From NCBI GenBank assembly GCA_050292445.1, contig JBNKLQ010000018.1, forward strand, positions 1 through 38,220: a stretch of 38,220 bases of DNA, given 5' to 3'. This DNA comes from Leptofilum sp050292445. GTDB taxonomy: Bacteria; Chloroflexota; Anaerolineae; Promineifilales; Promineifilaceae. A program made the translations under genes and the position numbers. Positions 1 to 7,746 of this stretch are shown here, piece after piece (within the stretch, counting starts at the first letter, position 1; every line of letters starts with the position of its first letter). The notes beneath the pieces are model-generated. The model worked only from the letters and a program-made list of their open reading frames with translations. It made no database searches and was not told the DNA's origin.

Positions 1-1475
1 AAGCGGCCTTCACCGAGCAAATTGGCGCGTTGATAGCTGCCGGTGTGGATTTAATTGTGTTGGAAACGATGTCGGATTTGAAGGAACTGGAAACGGCCGT
101 AACCGCCACCCGTTCCATCTCAACCACCATTCCTATCGTCGCCCAGGCTACATTTACCCGCGATGACCGTACCCTGCTGGGTCACACACCGGACGATTTA
201 GCGGCCGGTCTGGCCAAATTGGATGTGGATGTGATTGGCATTAATTGCAGCGGCGGCCCGGCCCAGGTGCTGCGCTTGCTGCTAATGATGCGCCAAATCG
301 CCCCAGACAAGCTGCTGGCGGCTGCACCCAATGCTGGCTGGCCAGAACAAACGCAGCGGGGTCGGGTGCTTTACCCGGCCACCCCCGACTATTTTGGCCA
401 GTATACTCATGCCTTGGTCGAGGCGGGCGCGGTGCTGGTGGGGGGCTGTTGCGGCACCAATGAGGCCCATATTGCCGCCATGCGTCAGGCGCTGGACCAT
501 CCCGGCCCATCACCCATCCCGCTGCCCGTGATTCAGGTGATGACGCGGGAAGAAAAGACAACGGCCGTTCTTGATCCCCCCACCCAGCTAGCACAAAACT
601 TGGTGAACGGCCGTTTTGTCGTCACCATAGAGATGAGTCCACCCAAAGGCATTGCGACACAGCGGCTTATCGAGGGGGCGCACATGCTCAAAGAGGCGGG
701 GGCTAACTTACTGAATTTGGCAGATAGTCCGCTGGCCCGAATGCGCATGAGCGCCTGGGCGGCGGCCCATCTAGTGCAAAAAGAGGTAGGTCTGGAAACA
801 GTGCTCCATTTTCCCACACGGGGGCGCAATCTGCTGCGCATCCAGGGGGATTTGCTGGCGGCCTATGCCATGGGCATTCGCAACCTGTTTGTGACGATGG
901 GCGATCCCACCCGCATTGGCGACTATCCTGAGGCGATGGACAGCTACGACATTGTGCCCACCGGCTTGATTCACTTGATTAAACAGCAGTTTAACAGCGG
1001 CCTGGACAAGGCGGGCAACTCCATCGACCAGCCGACCAATTTTATGGTTGGTTGTGCCCTGAACCTGACGCCAGCGGATGCGGAGCGGGAGATGAAGCTG
1101 CTGCGCCGCAAAATGCGCAACGGGGCTGATTTTGCCCTGACCCAGCCGGTGTTTGATCCGGCAGCCGCCAAACAATTTGTCGATTTGTACGAAGCCACTT
1201 ATGAGGAAAAGATGCTACCCTTAATTGTGGGGGTGAAGCCGCTGTACAACGGCCGTAATGCCGAATTTCTCCATTACGAGGTGCCAGGTATGTCTATTCC
1301 CGAACCGCTGCGCCAGCGCATGGCCGACGCCAGCGATCCGCAGCAGGAAGGGGTGGTGATTGCCCAGGAGATTTTGGCGGAATTACGGCCGTTTACCCAA
1401 GGTGTCTACTTCATGCCTGCCTTTGGCCGGTATGATTTGGTGGCGAATGTGATGGATGTGCTGGGGGGAGATTAA
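1..1475 (+). CDS. Bifunctional homocysteine S-methyltransferase / 5,10-methylenetetrahydrofolate reductase (5' end outside window)
   Basis: The reading frame is open from base 3, so the start lies upstream and about 490 residues are visible. Full-length proteins of this type (B. subtilis YitJ) have about 610. The first part is a homocysteine methyltransferase domain with its zinc-binding cysteines: one in GINCSGGP (codon at 246-248) and a pair in VGGCCGTN near 447-452. The second part, from about base 610, is a methylenetetrahydrofolate reductase barrel (TIEMSPPKG, VTMGDPTR, FALTQPVFD). Together these would make 5-methyltetrahydrofolate and move a methyl group to homocysteine to give methionine, in the cytoplasm. 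The gene contains five ACGGCCGT palindromes. It stops at TAA 1473-1475 and converges with the next gene across an inverted repeat. The family call is firm; the N-terminus cannot be judged. Confidence 0.93.
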   Translation, partial: AAFTEQIGALIAAGVDLIVLETMSDLKELETAVTATRSISTTIPIVAQATFTRDDRTLLGHTPDDLAAGLAKLDVDVIGINCSGGPAQVLRLLLMMRQIAPDKLLAAAPNAGWPEQTQRGRVLYPATPDYFGQYTHALVEAGAVLVGGCCGTNEAHIAAMRQALDHPGPSPIPLPVIQVMTREEKTTAVLDPPTQLAQNLVNGRFVVTIEMSPPKGIATQRLIEGAHMLKEAGANLLNLADSPLARMRMSAWAAAHLVQKEVGLETVLHFPTRGRNLLRIQGDLLAAYAMGIRNLFVTMGDPTRIGDYPEAMDSYDIVPTGLIHLIKQQFNSGLDKAGNSIDQPTNFMVGCALNLTPADAEREMKLLRRKMRNGADFALTQPVFDPAAAKQFVDLYEATYEEKMLPLIVGVKPLYNGRNAEFLHYEVPGMSIPEPLRQRMADASDPQQEGVVIAQEILAELRPFTQGVYFMPAFGRYDLVANVMDVLGGD

Positions 1476-1531
1476 AGGTGCGACGCACTTCCTCTGGTTA
1501 AGGTTTGTTCTGGAACAAGTACGTCGCACCT
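1476..1531. repeat. Inverted repeat between convergent genes, possible bidirectional terminator
   Basis: Perfect 10-bp arms AGGTGCGACG (1476-1485) and CGTCGCACCT (1522-1531) enclose a second small hairpin, TTGTTC-TG-GAACAA (1505-1518). The element begins directly after the stop codon of the upstream gene and ends 6 bp before the stop of the convergent gene. It could end transcription from both sides, but there is no long T-run, so it may instead be a dispersed repeat. Confidence 0.5.
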
Positions 1532-1537
1532 GAGAGA

Positions 1538-2719
1538 TTAGTAATTTGTGGGGGGGGAAACGGCCGTAAACGACCACGTAACCGTTTCTCCATTAACCGT
1601 GACGCTGGCGGTGTACGTTTCGCCAATGGCAAACGGCTGTGTCGGAATCAACACAATCGCATCTTGTTTATCCAAAATTAAGCGCCCCTGCTGTTGCTGA
1701 TAGGCATTGTTGTTCACGTAGCGCGTCTCGTCGATGACGCAGTGGGCCAGGGCTGTACCGTCGCTGCTGGTGAGCAAGGTTTGGGTGACGCTGGGCACCA
1801 GGCTGCCATCCCCAATTTGTAAAATAATGGGTGGCCCGACGGGCTTTTGCAAGCCGCCGCATGCCGTCAGTGGGTTAGGAAATTCGGGCAGGCTGTATTT
1901 TAGGACCCAAATCTCACCGCCATCTTTGGGGAAGGTGATGGGATAAGTAATCCCTGCGGGTAGTTCGCCTAAATCGCGCTTACTGGAAACATCCAGGGTG
2001 GCCGTCATCTTGAAGCTGTTGCTGGCATCGCGAAAAACGCCAAAGCCGGTTTGTGTTAGATAAGGATTGAGCATAGGCACAATGTGAAAGGTAGCAGACA
2101 TCCAATAATCAATTGGCCACAAATCTGAAGCACCCTCCCAGCCACTGATGGCAATATTCCCATTTTGGCCAGCTGCATCTCCGGTGGCAGAATAACCTGG
2201 TTTATTCGGATCTTCAGCGTGAACGCTCAGGCTGTTGTTCATCATGTATTGGCTGTGGGCCACGCTGCCAGCAGACCAGGCGGTGTTTTCCGATAATTGA
2301 GGCAGACCAGCCTGGGTGCGGAATTGGTTGTAGTAGCGCAGCCAGTCGGGGCCGGGAACGGCCGTTGGCGGCACTGTTGCTGTTGGTGTGGGGGGAATGG
2401 TGGCCGTGGGAGCGGGTGGTTCAGTGGGCTGCGCGGTTGCCGTTGGCTCCGGCGTAGGCAACGGCGTGGCGGTAAACATTACGGTAGCGGTAGGCGTTGG
2501 CTCATCGGCGACGGTGGCAGTGGGTTGGCCTGTGGCTGTTGCCGTAGGTGGTATGGTGCTAGGCTGGGCAGCAACTTCGTTGGCTGTTGTGGAGGAAACG
2601 GCCGTCTCCCCATTACCGCTTCTGGAAATCAGCAGCAGCACAATTAAAACGACGTTCAACAAGCCTGAAACTATTAATCCGATCCGATACGGCCGCGTTT
2701 GGTCGTTATCACTTGACAT
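1538..2719 (-). CDS. Membrane-anchored CAP (SCP/PR-1-like) domain protein
   Basis: A 393-residue protein. An N-terminal signal anchor (about residues 12-32) is followed by a Thr/Pro/Ala-rich spacer (about 40-122) and then a CAP domain (about 123-250). The CAP part begins DWLRYYNQFRTQAGLPQLS and has the histidines of VAHSQYM and SVHAEDP, which match the CAP metal/active-site histidines. The last 130 residues look like an Ig-type beta domain (GETYTASVTVNGETVTWSF). The protein probably projects from the cell surface on the flexible spacer. Bacterial CAP proteins have varied and mostly unproven roles, so no enzyme activity is claimed. The ATG at 2717-2719 lacks a clear Shine-Dalgarno. Three ACGGCCGT palindromes lie in the gene, each read as T-A-V. 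Confidence 0.8.
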   Translation of the reverse strand: MSSDNDQTRPYRIGLIVSGLLNVVLIVLLLISRSGNGETAVSSTTANEVAAQPSTIPPTATATGQPTATVADEPTPTATVMFTATPLPTPEPTATAQPTEPPAPTATIPPTPTATVPPTAVPGPDWLRYYNQFRTQAGLPQLSENTAWSAGSVAHSQYMMNNSLSVHAEDPNKPGYSATGDAAGQNGNIAISGWEGASDLWPIDYWMSATFHIVPMLNPYLTQTGFGVFRDASNSFKMTATLDVSSKRDLGELPAGITYPITFPKDGGEIWVLKYSLPEFPNPLTACGGLQKPVGPPIILQIGDGSLVPSVTQTLLTSSDGTALAHCVIDETRYVNNNAYQQQQGRLILDKQDAIVLIPTQPFAIGETYTASVTVNGETVTWSFTAVSPPTNY

Positions 2720-2739
2720 AAATACTTGTCTCGGAGGCG

Positions 2740-2800
2740 GCTAGTTGTTAGTGGTTGGTAGCTGGCGAACCAAACAAGCCGCTAACCACTAACAACTAGC
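2740..2800. repeat. 17-bp perfect inverted repeat between two genes
   Basis: Arms 2740-2756 and 2784-2800 (core CTAGTTGTTAGTGGTT and its complement) are perfect over 17 bp around a 27-bp centre. The element lies downstream of the C39-like gene and upstream of the CAP gene, both on the minus strand. It could terminate the first and insulate the second. There is no T-run, and the low-complexity TTAGTGGTT wording suggests a dispersed repeat. Confidence 0.55.
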
Positions 2801-2815
2801 TACTCGATAATTCGC

Positions 2816-3937
2816 TTATACCTTTGTGACAAACCAGGCGGCCACATATCCTTTGCGGCCCGTGACAGTTTGCACGTTGAGCCATTGATCTTTCTGCCCA
2901 ACTTTGCTGGCGGCATCGCCACTTTCAATTACCAAAAGCTCGGTGCCAAAGGACAGGTAGGTGATGAGCGTGCTGCTGGCGACGCGTGGTTCAGTGCGCA
3001 GCGAGACGCTGGAGGCGCTGGTTTTCACCACCAGTTTGGTCGGTGCAGATGGTTTGTTGGCCTGGCTGGTTTTGTGGCTGCCAAGTGCGGGATCGGATAC
3101 GGCCGTTACATACCATGCTGCCACGTAGCCCTCTTTGCCTTCAATCTCTCGTACATGGAACCAGTTGTTGCGTTTGCCAATCTTTGTTTTGGCCTTCTCG
3201 GCGTCATCCAGAACCATTAGCTTGCTGCTTTGGGGCAAATATTTCAGCACGTTAGAACCAGAAATACGTGGCTGGTCCCGCAGCGTAAGTCCATTCACCG
3301 TGGGAGCAATTATGAGGGCATCAGTTTCTTCTGTAGCCGCGGCGGTGGTGGCCGTACTTGTTGAGGTTTTGGGCGCGGGTTTGCTGCTGGTTGTCTTGCT
3401 GGCTTTGGGTTCCTTCAATTCACTAGAGCCAAAAAAGATGATTTCCTGGATGATTTTTTCGGCCGTACCGGCAAAGCCGAAGCGACCGACGAGCGTGGGT
3501 GGCTTTTCCGGGCTGTTGTACGGATCCCACATCTGGTAATCGTCCCCATCCCTTTTACGCAGCACCACCCAATGGCCCTGAATGCCAGCCGCAGGCGAGT
3601 AATCGACCCGCACCACTGGCAGCGACCCGCCCGCAAGTGCCGCATCAATTTCGTCTAGCGGCGCATCCTGGTTGTCGCACTCGATGCGCTTTTGGAAGCT
3701 GACGTTGGGAAACACCGATGAAATACGAAAGGTGCGTACCCACGGTCCCTGGAAACCATCTTTTTGTTTCATTTTTTCGTTAAAGGAGGCCACCGTCTCG
3801 TTGCCGCCAAAATAATTACCCACCATTGTCATGCTGGTGAGCAAACAACCAAGCTTGCCAATAGTTTCTGTTTTGCCAAAACCCATTATGGTGTTTTCCC
3901 AGCGGGGATCATTTTGATAAAGCTGCGTAAATGCCAT
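2816..3937 (-). CDS. C39-like papain-fold peptidase domain protein with two C-terminal SH3b domains
   Basis: A 373-residue protein. Residues 1-170 resemble a C39-type cysteine peptidase fold (Peptidase_C39_2): putative catalytic Cys31 in KLGCLLTSM, His122 in GHWVVLR and Asp138 in WDPYNSP. A Ser/Thr/Ala-rich spacer (about 175-205) leads to two bacterial SH3 repeats (about 207-280 and 301-373). Both end in the near-identical GYVAAWYVT and GYVAAWFVT. Such pairs usually bind cell wall or surface glycans. No signal peptide is visible, so export by an unusual route or a cytoplasmic role is open. The start is well supported: AGGAGA lies 7 bases upstream of the ATG at 3935-3937. Confidence 0.8.
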   Translation of the reverse strand: MAFTQLYQNDPRWENTIMGFGKTETIGKLGCLLTSMTMVGNYFGGNETVASFNEKMKQKDGFQGPWVRTFRISSVFPNVSFQKRIECDNQDAPLDEIDAALAGGSLPVVRVDYSPAAGIQGHWVVLRKRDGDDYQMWDPYNSPEKPPTLVGRFGFAGTAEKIIQEIIFFGSSELKEPKASKTTSSKPAPKTSTSTATTAAATEETDALIIAPTVNGLTLRDQPRISGSNVLKYLPQSSKLMVLDDAEKAKTKIGKRNNWFHVREIEGKEGYVAAWYVTAVSDPALGSHKTSQANKPSAPTKLVVKTSASSVSLRTEPRVASSTLITYLSFGTELLVIESGDAASKVGQKDQWLNVQTVTGRKGYVAAWFVTKV

Positions 3938-3971
3938 TGATTTTTCTCCTGTGCCTGGTCAAGAAAGTGTC

Positions 3972-3991
3972 ATTCCCGCGAAGGCGGGAAT
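3972..3991. repeat. ATTCCCGC-GAAG-GCGGGAAT hairpin, dispersed-repeat type
   Basis: A perfect 8-bp stem with a GAAG loop, within the wording GTCATTCCCGCGAAGGCGGG. Near-identical short hairpins are dispersed in many unrelated bacteria, including the dRS3-type repeats of Neisseria, and are often found between genes. Here it lies between the HAD hydrolase and the C39-like gene. It could act as a terminator for the former, but no T-run follows. Confidence 0.6.
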
Positions 3992-4028
3992 CCAAACACC
4001 AACAAGATAGTGTCAAATATGTTAAGAA

Positions 4029-4637
4029 CTAACCTAACGAAACAGATAACTGCTGTAAGGTGCCAGGCAAATCCATGCTGGGTCGGAAATGAATGGCCGA
4101 CATGCCAACTGCCTGTGCCGCTTGTACGTTGTGCAAAAAATCGTCAATGAACACGGCTTCTTCTGGCTTTCGGTCCAGTCTGGCCAACGCTCGATGGAAA
4201 ATCTCGGGATCCGGTTTTGTGATGCCTTCTTCACAGGAAATGATGATGTCATCGAAGGCATCGGCGATGTTGAACTGGTGGGTGAGCTCTGGGCGCAAAT
4301 TGCTGGCGTAGTTGCTGATGATGGCAGTTTGATAGTTGTTTTTTAGCTGACGAATGAAGGCAACGAGTGCCATGTCCATTTCGTCGCCAGCCCAGAAACC
4401 GGTGCGGAAAGCGGCCGTTTCCTGAGACGATAAGTTCAAATGTGTGCCAATCCACTGCCACAATTCCGGTTCTGAAATTTCGCCCCGTTGGGCTTTTTGG
4501 CCCATATCGCTATTAAACACCAGTGCTTCAGCCCCGCCTGGGGCCAACCCCAGCCGTGCTTCCCACTGCTGCCGTGGCGCGCGATCTTCCGTGCGCAGCA
4601 AAACGCCACCCACATCAAAGATGACTGCTTGAACCAT
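4029..4637 (-). CDS. HAD-superfamily (subfamily IA) hydrolase
   Basis: A 202-residue cytosolic HAD hydrolase. Motif I is FDVGGVLL, with nucleophile Asp8. Motif II is IISNYAS. The motif III lysine is in GITKPDPEIF and motif IV is FIDDFLHN. The second Asp of the usual DxD is replaced by Gly. The same is known in YihX-like sugar phosphatases (FDLGNV), so this need not mean loss of function. The substrate is probably a small phosphorylated metabolite but cannot be named. The start at 4635-4637 has AGGAAG five bases upstream. It sits alone, behind its own candidate promoter and downstream of the aminotransferase terminator. Confidence 0.85.
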   Translation of the reverse strand: MVQAVIFDVGGVLLRTEDRAPRQQWEARLGLAPGGAEALVFNSDMGQKAQRGEISEPELWQWIGTHLNLSSQETAAFRTGFWAGDEMDMALVAFIRQLKNNYQTAIISNYASNLRPELTHQFNIADAFDDIIISCEEGITKPDPEIFHRALARLDRKPEEAVFIDDFLHNVQAAQAVGMSAIHFRPSMDLPGTLQQLSVSLG

Positions 4638-4725
4638 TCGACTTCCTCTTGCTCTGATTTTGCGATTTCTGTTGCATGAATATTGCGAATTGGATTTGCG
4701 GTTTGGGTAATGGAATACAGGGGAA

Positions 4726-4755
4726 AACGTAGCACAGTTCGTATATACCTGTCAA
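4726..4755 (-). promoter_or_regulatory. Candidate sigma70 promoter for the HAD hydrolase gene
   Basis: On the minus strand a perfect -35 box TTGACA (4750-4755) is followed after 18 bp by TACGTT (4726-4731), which keeps the three most important -10 positions. It lies just past the terminator of the upstream operon and about 90 bp before the HAD start. The -10 is weak, so this is a moderate call. Confidence 0.4.
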
Positions 4756-4772
4756 TAGGTAAACATAAAAAA

Positions 4773-4806
4773 TGAGGAGTTTGCACGTTTACATGCAAAC
4801 TCCTCA
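4773..4806 (-). terminator. Rho-independent terminator of the serB/aminotransferase operon
   Basis: A perfect 13-bp stem (TGAGGAGTTTGCA at 4773-4785 and its complement at 4794-4806) with an 8-nt loop. On the minus strand it is followed directly by TTTTTTA. It lies 30 bp past the stop of the class V aminotransferase gene. Confidence 0.85.
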
Positions 4807-4835
4807 CTCAATGATCGATAAAGGCTTTGGAAAGT

Positions 4836-5948
4836 TTAGGTGTTTTGAGACAGGAAATCGTCTACATTGCTGAATAGCTCTTCCATGTCGGTTGGCTGCA
4901 TGTCGCCCATGTGGGCAATGCGGAAGGTGACGTTCTTGAGGCGGCTACCGTACCCATTGGAGAGAATCATGCCGCGCTCACGTAAGAAGCTGTTCAAGGC
5001 CGAAACGTCAATTCCCAAATTATTGCTGATACAGGTAACGGTGGGGGAACGGTATCCTTCGGGCGCCAGCAGTTCAAAACCGTGGCTAGTGGCCCAGTTG
5101 ATGGTCATGTCGCGCATGGCGGTATGGCGAGCAAAGCGGCTTTCCATGCCTTCGGCCATCATGTCGTCCAGCTGACGGTCCAGGGCGAAGAGCAGAGAAA
5201 CGGCCGGGGTGGCTGGCGTCTGGTTTTTGGCCATGTATTTGTCCAGGGTGATGAAGTCGAAGTAGTAGCCACGATTTTTGACGGTTTTGGCTTTGGCCAT
5301 AGCTCGCTCTGAAACGGCGCAGAAGGCCAGCCCGGCGGGCAGGGCAAACGCTTTTTGGCTGGAGGTGAGGGCTACGTCTAAATCCCAGTTGTCAAACTCC
5401 AGGCGTGCCCCAGAAAGCCCGCTCACGGTATCAACCAGAATCATGATCTCGTCGCCGTTGGGGGCGTTGCGGATGGCCTGGGCTATCTCTTTGATGGGGT
5501 TTTCTACCCCGGCGCTGGTTTCGTTGTGAACGATGGTGACGGCATCAAAGCCACCTTTGGCCAATCGTTCAGCGACCATTTCTGGCAAGATGGGCTGGCC
5601 CCAATCCACTTCGAGGACTTCGTTCTCTTTGCCGTTAAGCTCAGTGACTTCGCGCCAGCGGTCGCCGAAGGCACCGTTGACGCAGTTAAGCGCTTTTTTG
5701 TCGATGCAGTTGCGCACAGCCCCTTCCCAAAAGCCCGTGCCGGAGGAAGCGCTGATGAGCACGCGCTGCTTGGTGAAGAAGGCTTTTTGTAATTTGGGCT
5801 GAATACGGCCGATTAAATCAGTGCATTCAGGCATCCGGTGCCCAACCATCCATTCGGTTTGGGCGTCCAGAATTTCGGGGCGGACTTCAGTCGGTCCGGG
5901 AATATACAGCTTGATATGCTTGGTGGAATTTCTCTTTGAGTCGCTCAT
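4836..5948 (-). CDS. Class V (alanine-glyoxylate/phosphoserine type) aminotransferase
   Basis: A PLP enzyme of aminotransferase class V, about 370 residues. The N-terminal signature is KLYIPGPTEVRPEIL. The PLP-contacting region is ILVDTVSGLSG, and the Schiff-base lysine is in TSSQKAFALPAG (residue 199 from the ATG). It overlaps the 3' end of the serB-like gene by 62 bp. The likely role is therefore the transamination step next to SerB in serine synthesis (3-phosphohydroxypyruvate to phosphoserine). A serine/alanine-glyoxylate aminotransferase is the alternative. The ATG at 5946-5948 was chosen. A TTG at 5958-5960 in the same frame lies closer to an AGGAG (5964-5968), so the start is uncertain by four codons. 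Confidence 0.85.
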   Translation of the reverse strand: MSDSKRNSTKHIKLYIPGPTEVRPEILDAQTEWMVGHRMPECTDLIGRIQPKLQKAFFTKQRVLISASSGTGFWEGAVRNCIDKKALNCVNGAFGDRWREVTELNGKENEVLEVDWGQPILPEMVAERLAKGGFDAVTIVHNETSAGVENPIKEIAQAIRNAPNGDEIMILVDTVSGLSGARLEFDNWDLDVALTSSQKAFALPAGLAFCAVSERAMAKAKTVKNRGYYFDFITLDKYMAKNQTPATPAVSLLFALDRQLDDMMAEGMESRFARHTAMRDMTINWATSHGFELLAPEGYRSPTVTCISNNLGIDVSALNSFLRERGMILSNGYGSRLKNVTFRIAHMGDMQPTDMEELFSNVDDFLSQNT

Positions 5949-6738
5949 GGTTAAAATCAATCGCTCCTGTTTTTGTTAAAGAAAATGCCTTATGGAAAAC
6001 GGCTTCGTGGGGTGTGTCTTTGACCTGACGCAGTGTCGCTGGGCCAGCGGCCAACAGCAGCAGCGGTGCCAAGCTGGGTGTGTGGATGAAAGCCGGTGAT
6101 TCTGCCTTGACCCGTGCCCGCTGCACTACGCCGCCAAAGCCGACGAATAAATCGACGGTGTGCCCAGCCAGTAAGTCGCTGTTGCCATCGCCAATGAGGA
6201 GGGAACGGCCGTTTTGCGTTCCCAACAGTTCTTTTACAATCTGCGCTTTACCATTGCTCACCGTTAGCGCCCCTTCTTTATAATCCATGTATCGTCGTTT
6301 CGGTTTTTTGAAGTCCGTTTCGGCGTACCACCATTCGCCTGTCAGCTGATCGTAATCCACATGTACGGCCCGAATATTTTCTTTGGGCACACCCAAATAG
6401 ACGCCAAATTCCTTTACCGGCTCGGCCAGCCCACCGCTGATGATGTAGACATGGTGCCCCAGATATTGCAGGGCGGCAATCACCGCCTGGGCATCGGCCA
6501 CAATGTTGCGTTTGTAGGCGCTGCGGATTTGCCGTATTTGTTCGTGGGTAGGGCGAACGGCTCGCAGCCGTTTGGCATAAACTTCTTTTAAATCAAGTTT
6601 GCCGTCCATAGCGGCGTTGGTGAGCACTTCGACGCGCCACTTTTTGCCGACGGTTTCGGCCAATACATCGATCCCTTCTATGGTGGAAAGGGTGGAGTCG
6701 CAGTCGAAGAAGACGTGTTTGTAGGGTGGCCAGCGCAT
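5887..6738 (-). CDS. serB: SerB-like phosphoserine phosphatase (HAD subfamily IB)
   Basis: A 283-residue HAD phosphatase. Motif I is FFDCDSTLS (Asp12 nucleophile, Asp14 acid/base), motif II is IISGGLAEP (Ser101), the lysine is in SNGKAQIV (Lys164), and motif IV is IGDGNSDLL (Asp184, Asp188). This is the phosphoserine-phosphatase arrangement, and the overlap with an aminotransferase of the phosphoserine type fits the final step of serine synthesis. The C-terminal 60 residues after the HAD core are not recognised. The ATG at 6736-6738 (MRWPPYKHVFFD) was chosen because the HAD core starts at once. An upstream TTG at 6772-6774 would add 12 residues. Neither has a clear ribosome binding site. Confidence 0.82.
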   Translation of the reverse strand: MRWPPYKHVFFDCDSTLSTIEGIDVLAETVGKKWRVEVLTNAAMDGKLDLKEVYAKRLRAVRPTHEQIRQIRSAYKRNIVADAQAVIAALQYLGHHVYIISGGLAEPVKEFGVYLGVPKENIRAVHVDYDQLTGEWWYAETDFKKPKRRYMDYKEGALTVSNGKAQIVKELLGTQNGRSLLIGDGNSDLLAGHTVDLFVGFGGVVQRARVKAESPAFIHTPSLAPLLLLAAGPATLRQVKDTPHEAVFHKAFSLTKTGAIDFNHERLKEKFHQAYQAVYSRTD

Positions 6739-6832
6739 ATGCTGAGATTGTACTCTATGCCAGAGCGTTGGCAACTGATTTTTGTCTGGAAACGGCCGTT
6801 ACTAATTGGGCACTTTGCCTAAGATTTGGAGA

Positions 6833-7636
6833 TTAGAGATTGAGTTGCAAACGGCCGTTGCTTACCAAACAAGTCATTCCCGCCACATCCCACACGATGG
6901 GATTCCCTTTTTGTGTGGTCACTGTGCCACCACCTTCCTTTACAAGCAGCAGTGCCGCCGCTACATCCCAGGGACGCAGGCGTAAATTGAGGTAGGCGTC
7001 CACGCGCCCGGCAGCGACCCAGGCCATAGCCAATGCGGCTGTCCCGATGGCCCGCACCGTAAACGATTTTTCGGCGAGTTGGCCGACCAGTTCCAGCATA
7101 GAGGTGCGTTTGTCCGCTGAACTGCTCCAATCTAGCGCCAGGACTGCATTCTCTGTCTGGTCTACGGTACTGACGGCCGTTGCCCTGGGTGAGGCCTCGC
7201 CAATTTGCAGGGTAGCACCTTGCCCTCTGGCAGCGCTGAACAGTTCCTGGCGCATTGGGTCATAGATGGCGGCAGCCAGCGGCTGGTAACCACTGGCTTG
7301 CGGTAGGCAGGCGGCGATGGAGATGCAAAACTCGGGCACATTGCGACTGTAGTTGGTCGTGCCGTCAATCGGATCGATGATCCAGATGACAGGCCCGGAT
7401 GCAGGCAAGTCGCTGTCTTCTTCTTCGGTGAGGAAGCCGTGGCTGGGGAACTGGGCCTGGATGGCGTTGGTGATGAGGAGCTGGGTGGCATAATCTGCAT
7501 CGGTGACAATGTCGCGAAATCCTTTTTGCTGAATTTGGCGGGGCTGGGACCACATCTCACGGGCCAGTTTCCCGGCGGAAACGGCCGTTTCACAAGCCAC
7601 CTGCCGCAGTTCATTCAATTCATCGACATTTATCAT
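6833..7636 (-). CDS. Inositol-monophosphatase-family phosphatase
   Basis: A 267-residue metal-dependent phosphatase. The metal-binding set is complete: FLTEEE (Glu71/72), WIIDPIDGTTNY (Asp88, Asp91) and PWDVAAALLL (Asp224). Family substrates include inositol phosphates, histidinol phosphate and PAP; nothing here decides between them. The ATG at 7634-7636 is preceded by AAGGGA. The frame stays open upstream to about 7933, but that stretch runs through an intergenic palindromic repeat and the neighbouring permease gene, so it is not coding. Three ACGGCCGT palindromes are read as T-A-V, T-A-V and N-G-R. It may be co-transcribed with the phn genes or with serB. Confidence 0.87.
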   Translation of the reverse strand: MINVDELNELRQVACETAVSAGKLAREMWSQPRQIQQKGFRDIVTDADYATQLLITNAIQAQFPSHGFLTEEEDSDLPASGPVIWIIDPIDGTTNYSRNVPEFCISIAACLPQASGYQPLAAAIYDPMRQELFSAARGQGATLQIGEASPRATAVSTVDQTENAVLALDWSSSADKRTSMLELVGQLAEKSFTVRAIGTAALAMAWVAAGRVDAYLNLRLRPWDVAAALLLVKEGGGTVTTQKGNPIVWDVAGMTCLVSNGRLQLNL

Positions 7637-7660
7637 TGTATATCCCTTTTGAAAAAAATA

Positions 7661-7727
7661 ACCGCAGAGCACGCGGAGAGCACAGAGAATATTCAAAAAA
7701 CTCTGCGTCTTCCGCGTGCTCTGCGGT
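7661..7727. repeat. Long palindromic dispersed repeat (ACCGCAGAGCACGCGGA arms)
   Basis: Arms 7661-7677 and 7711-7727 are perfect over 17 bp. Inside them a partial second stem (CAGAG/CTCTG) surrounds an A-rich loop. It occupies the gap between the phnE gene and the phosphatase gene. A related half-copy with the same ACCGCAGAG.ACGCGGAGAGC wording is at 26144-26169. Read in frame the arms give peptides such as AEHAEDAEFF, which are common in false gene calls. It may reduce read-through from the phn genes. Confidence 0.75.
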
Positions 7728-7746
7728 AAATGTTTTAAAAATAGTT

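Noticed and set aside
2297..2744. Plus-strand Gly/Val-rich frames opposite the CAP gene
   Set aside because: They mirror the Thr/Pro-rich spacer of the real gene and show no independent support.
4436..4807. Minus-strand frame overlapping the HAD gene start
   Set aside because: It begins inside the terminator hairpin and has no domain or ribosome binding site; the HAD gene explains the region.
4836..5948. 2-aminoethylphosphonate aminotransferase (PhnW), suggested by the nearby phn genes
   Set aside because: The N-terminal signature fits the alanine-glyoxylate/phosphoserine group, and the overlapping partner is SerB-like.
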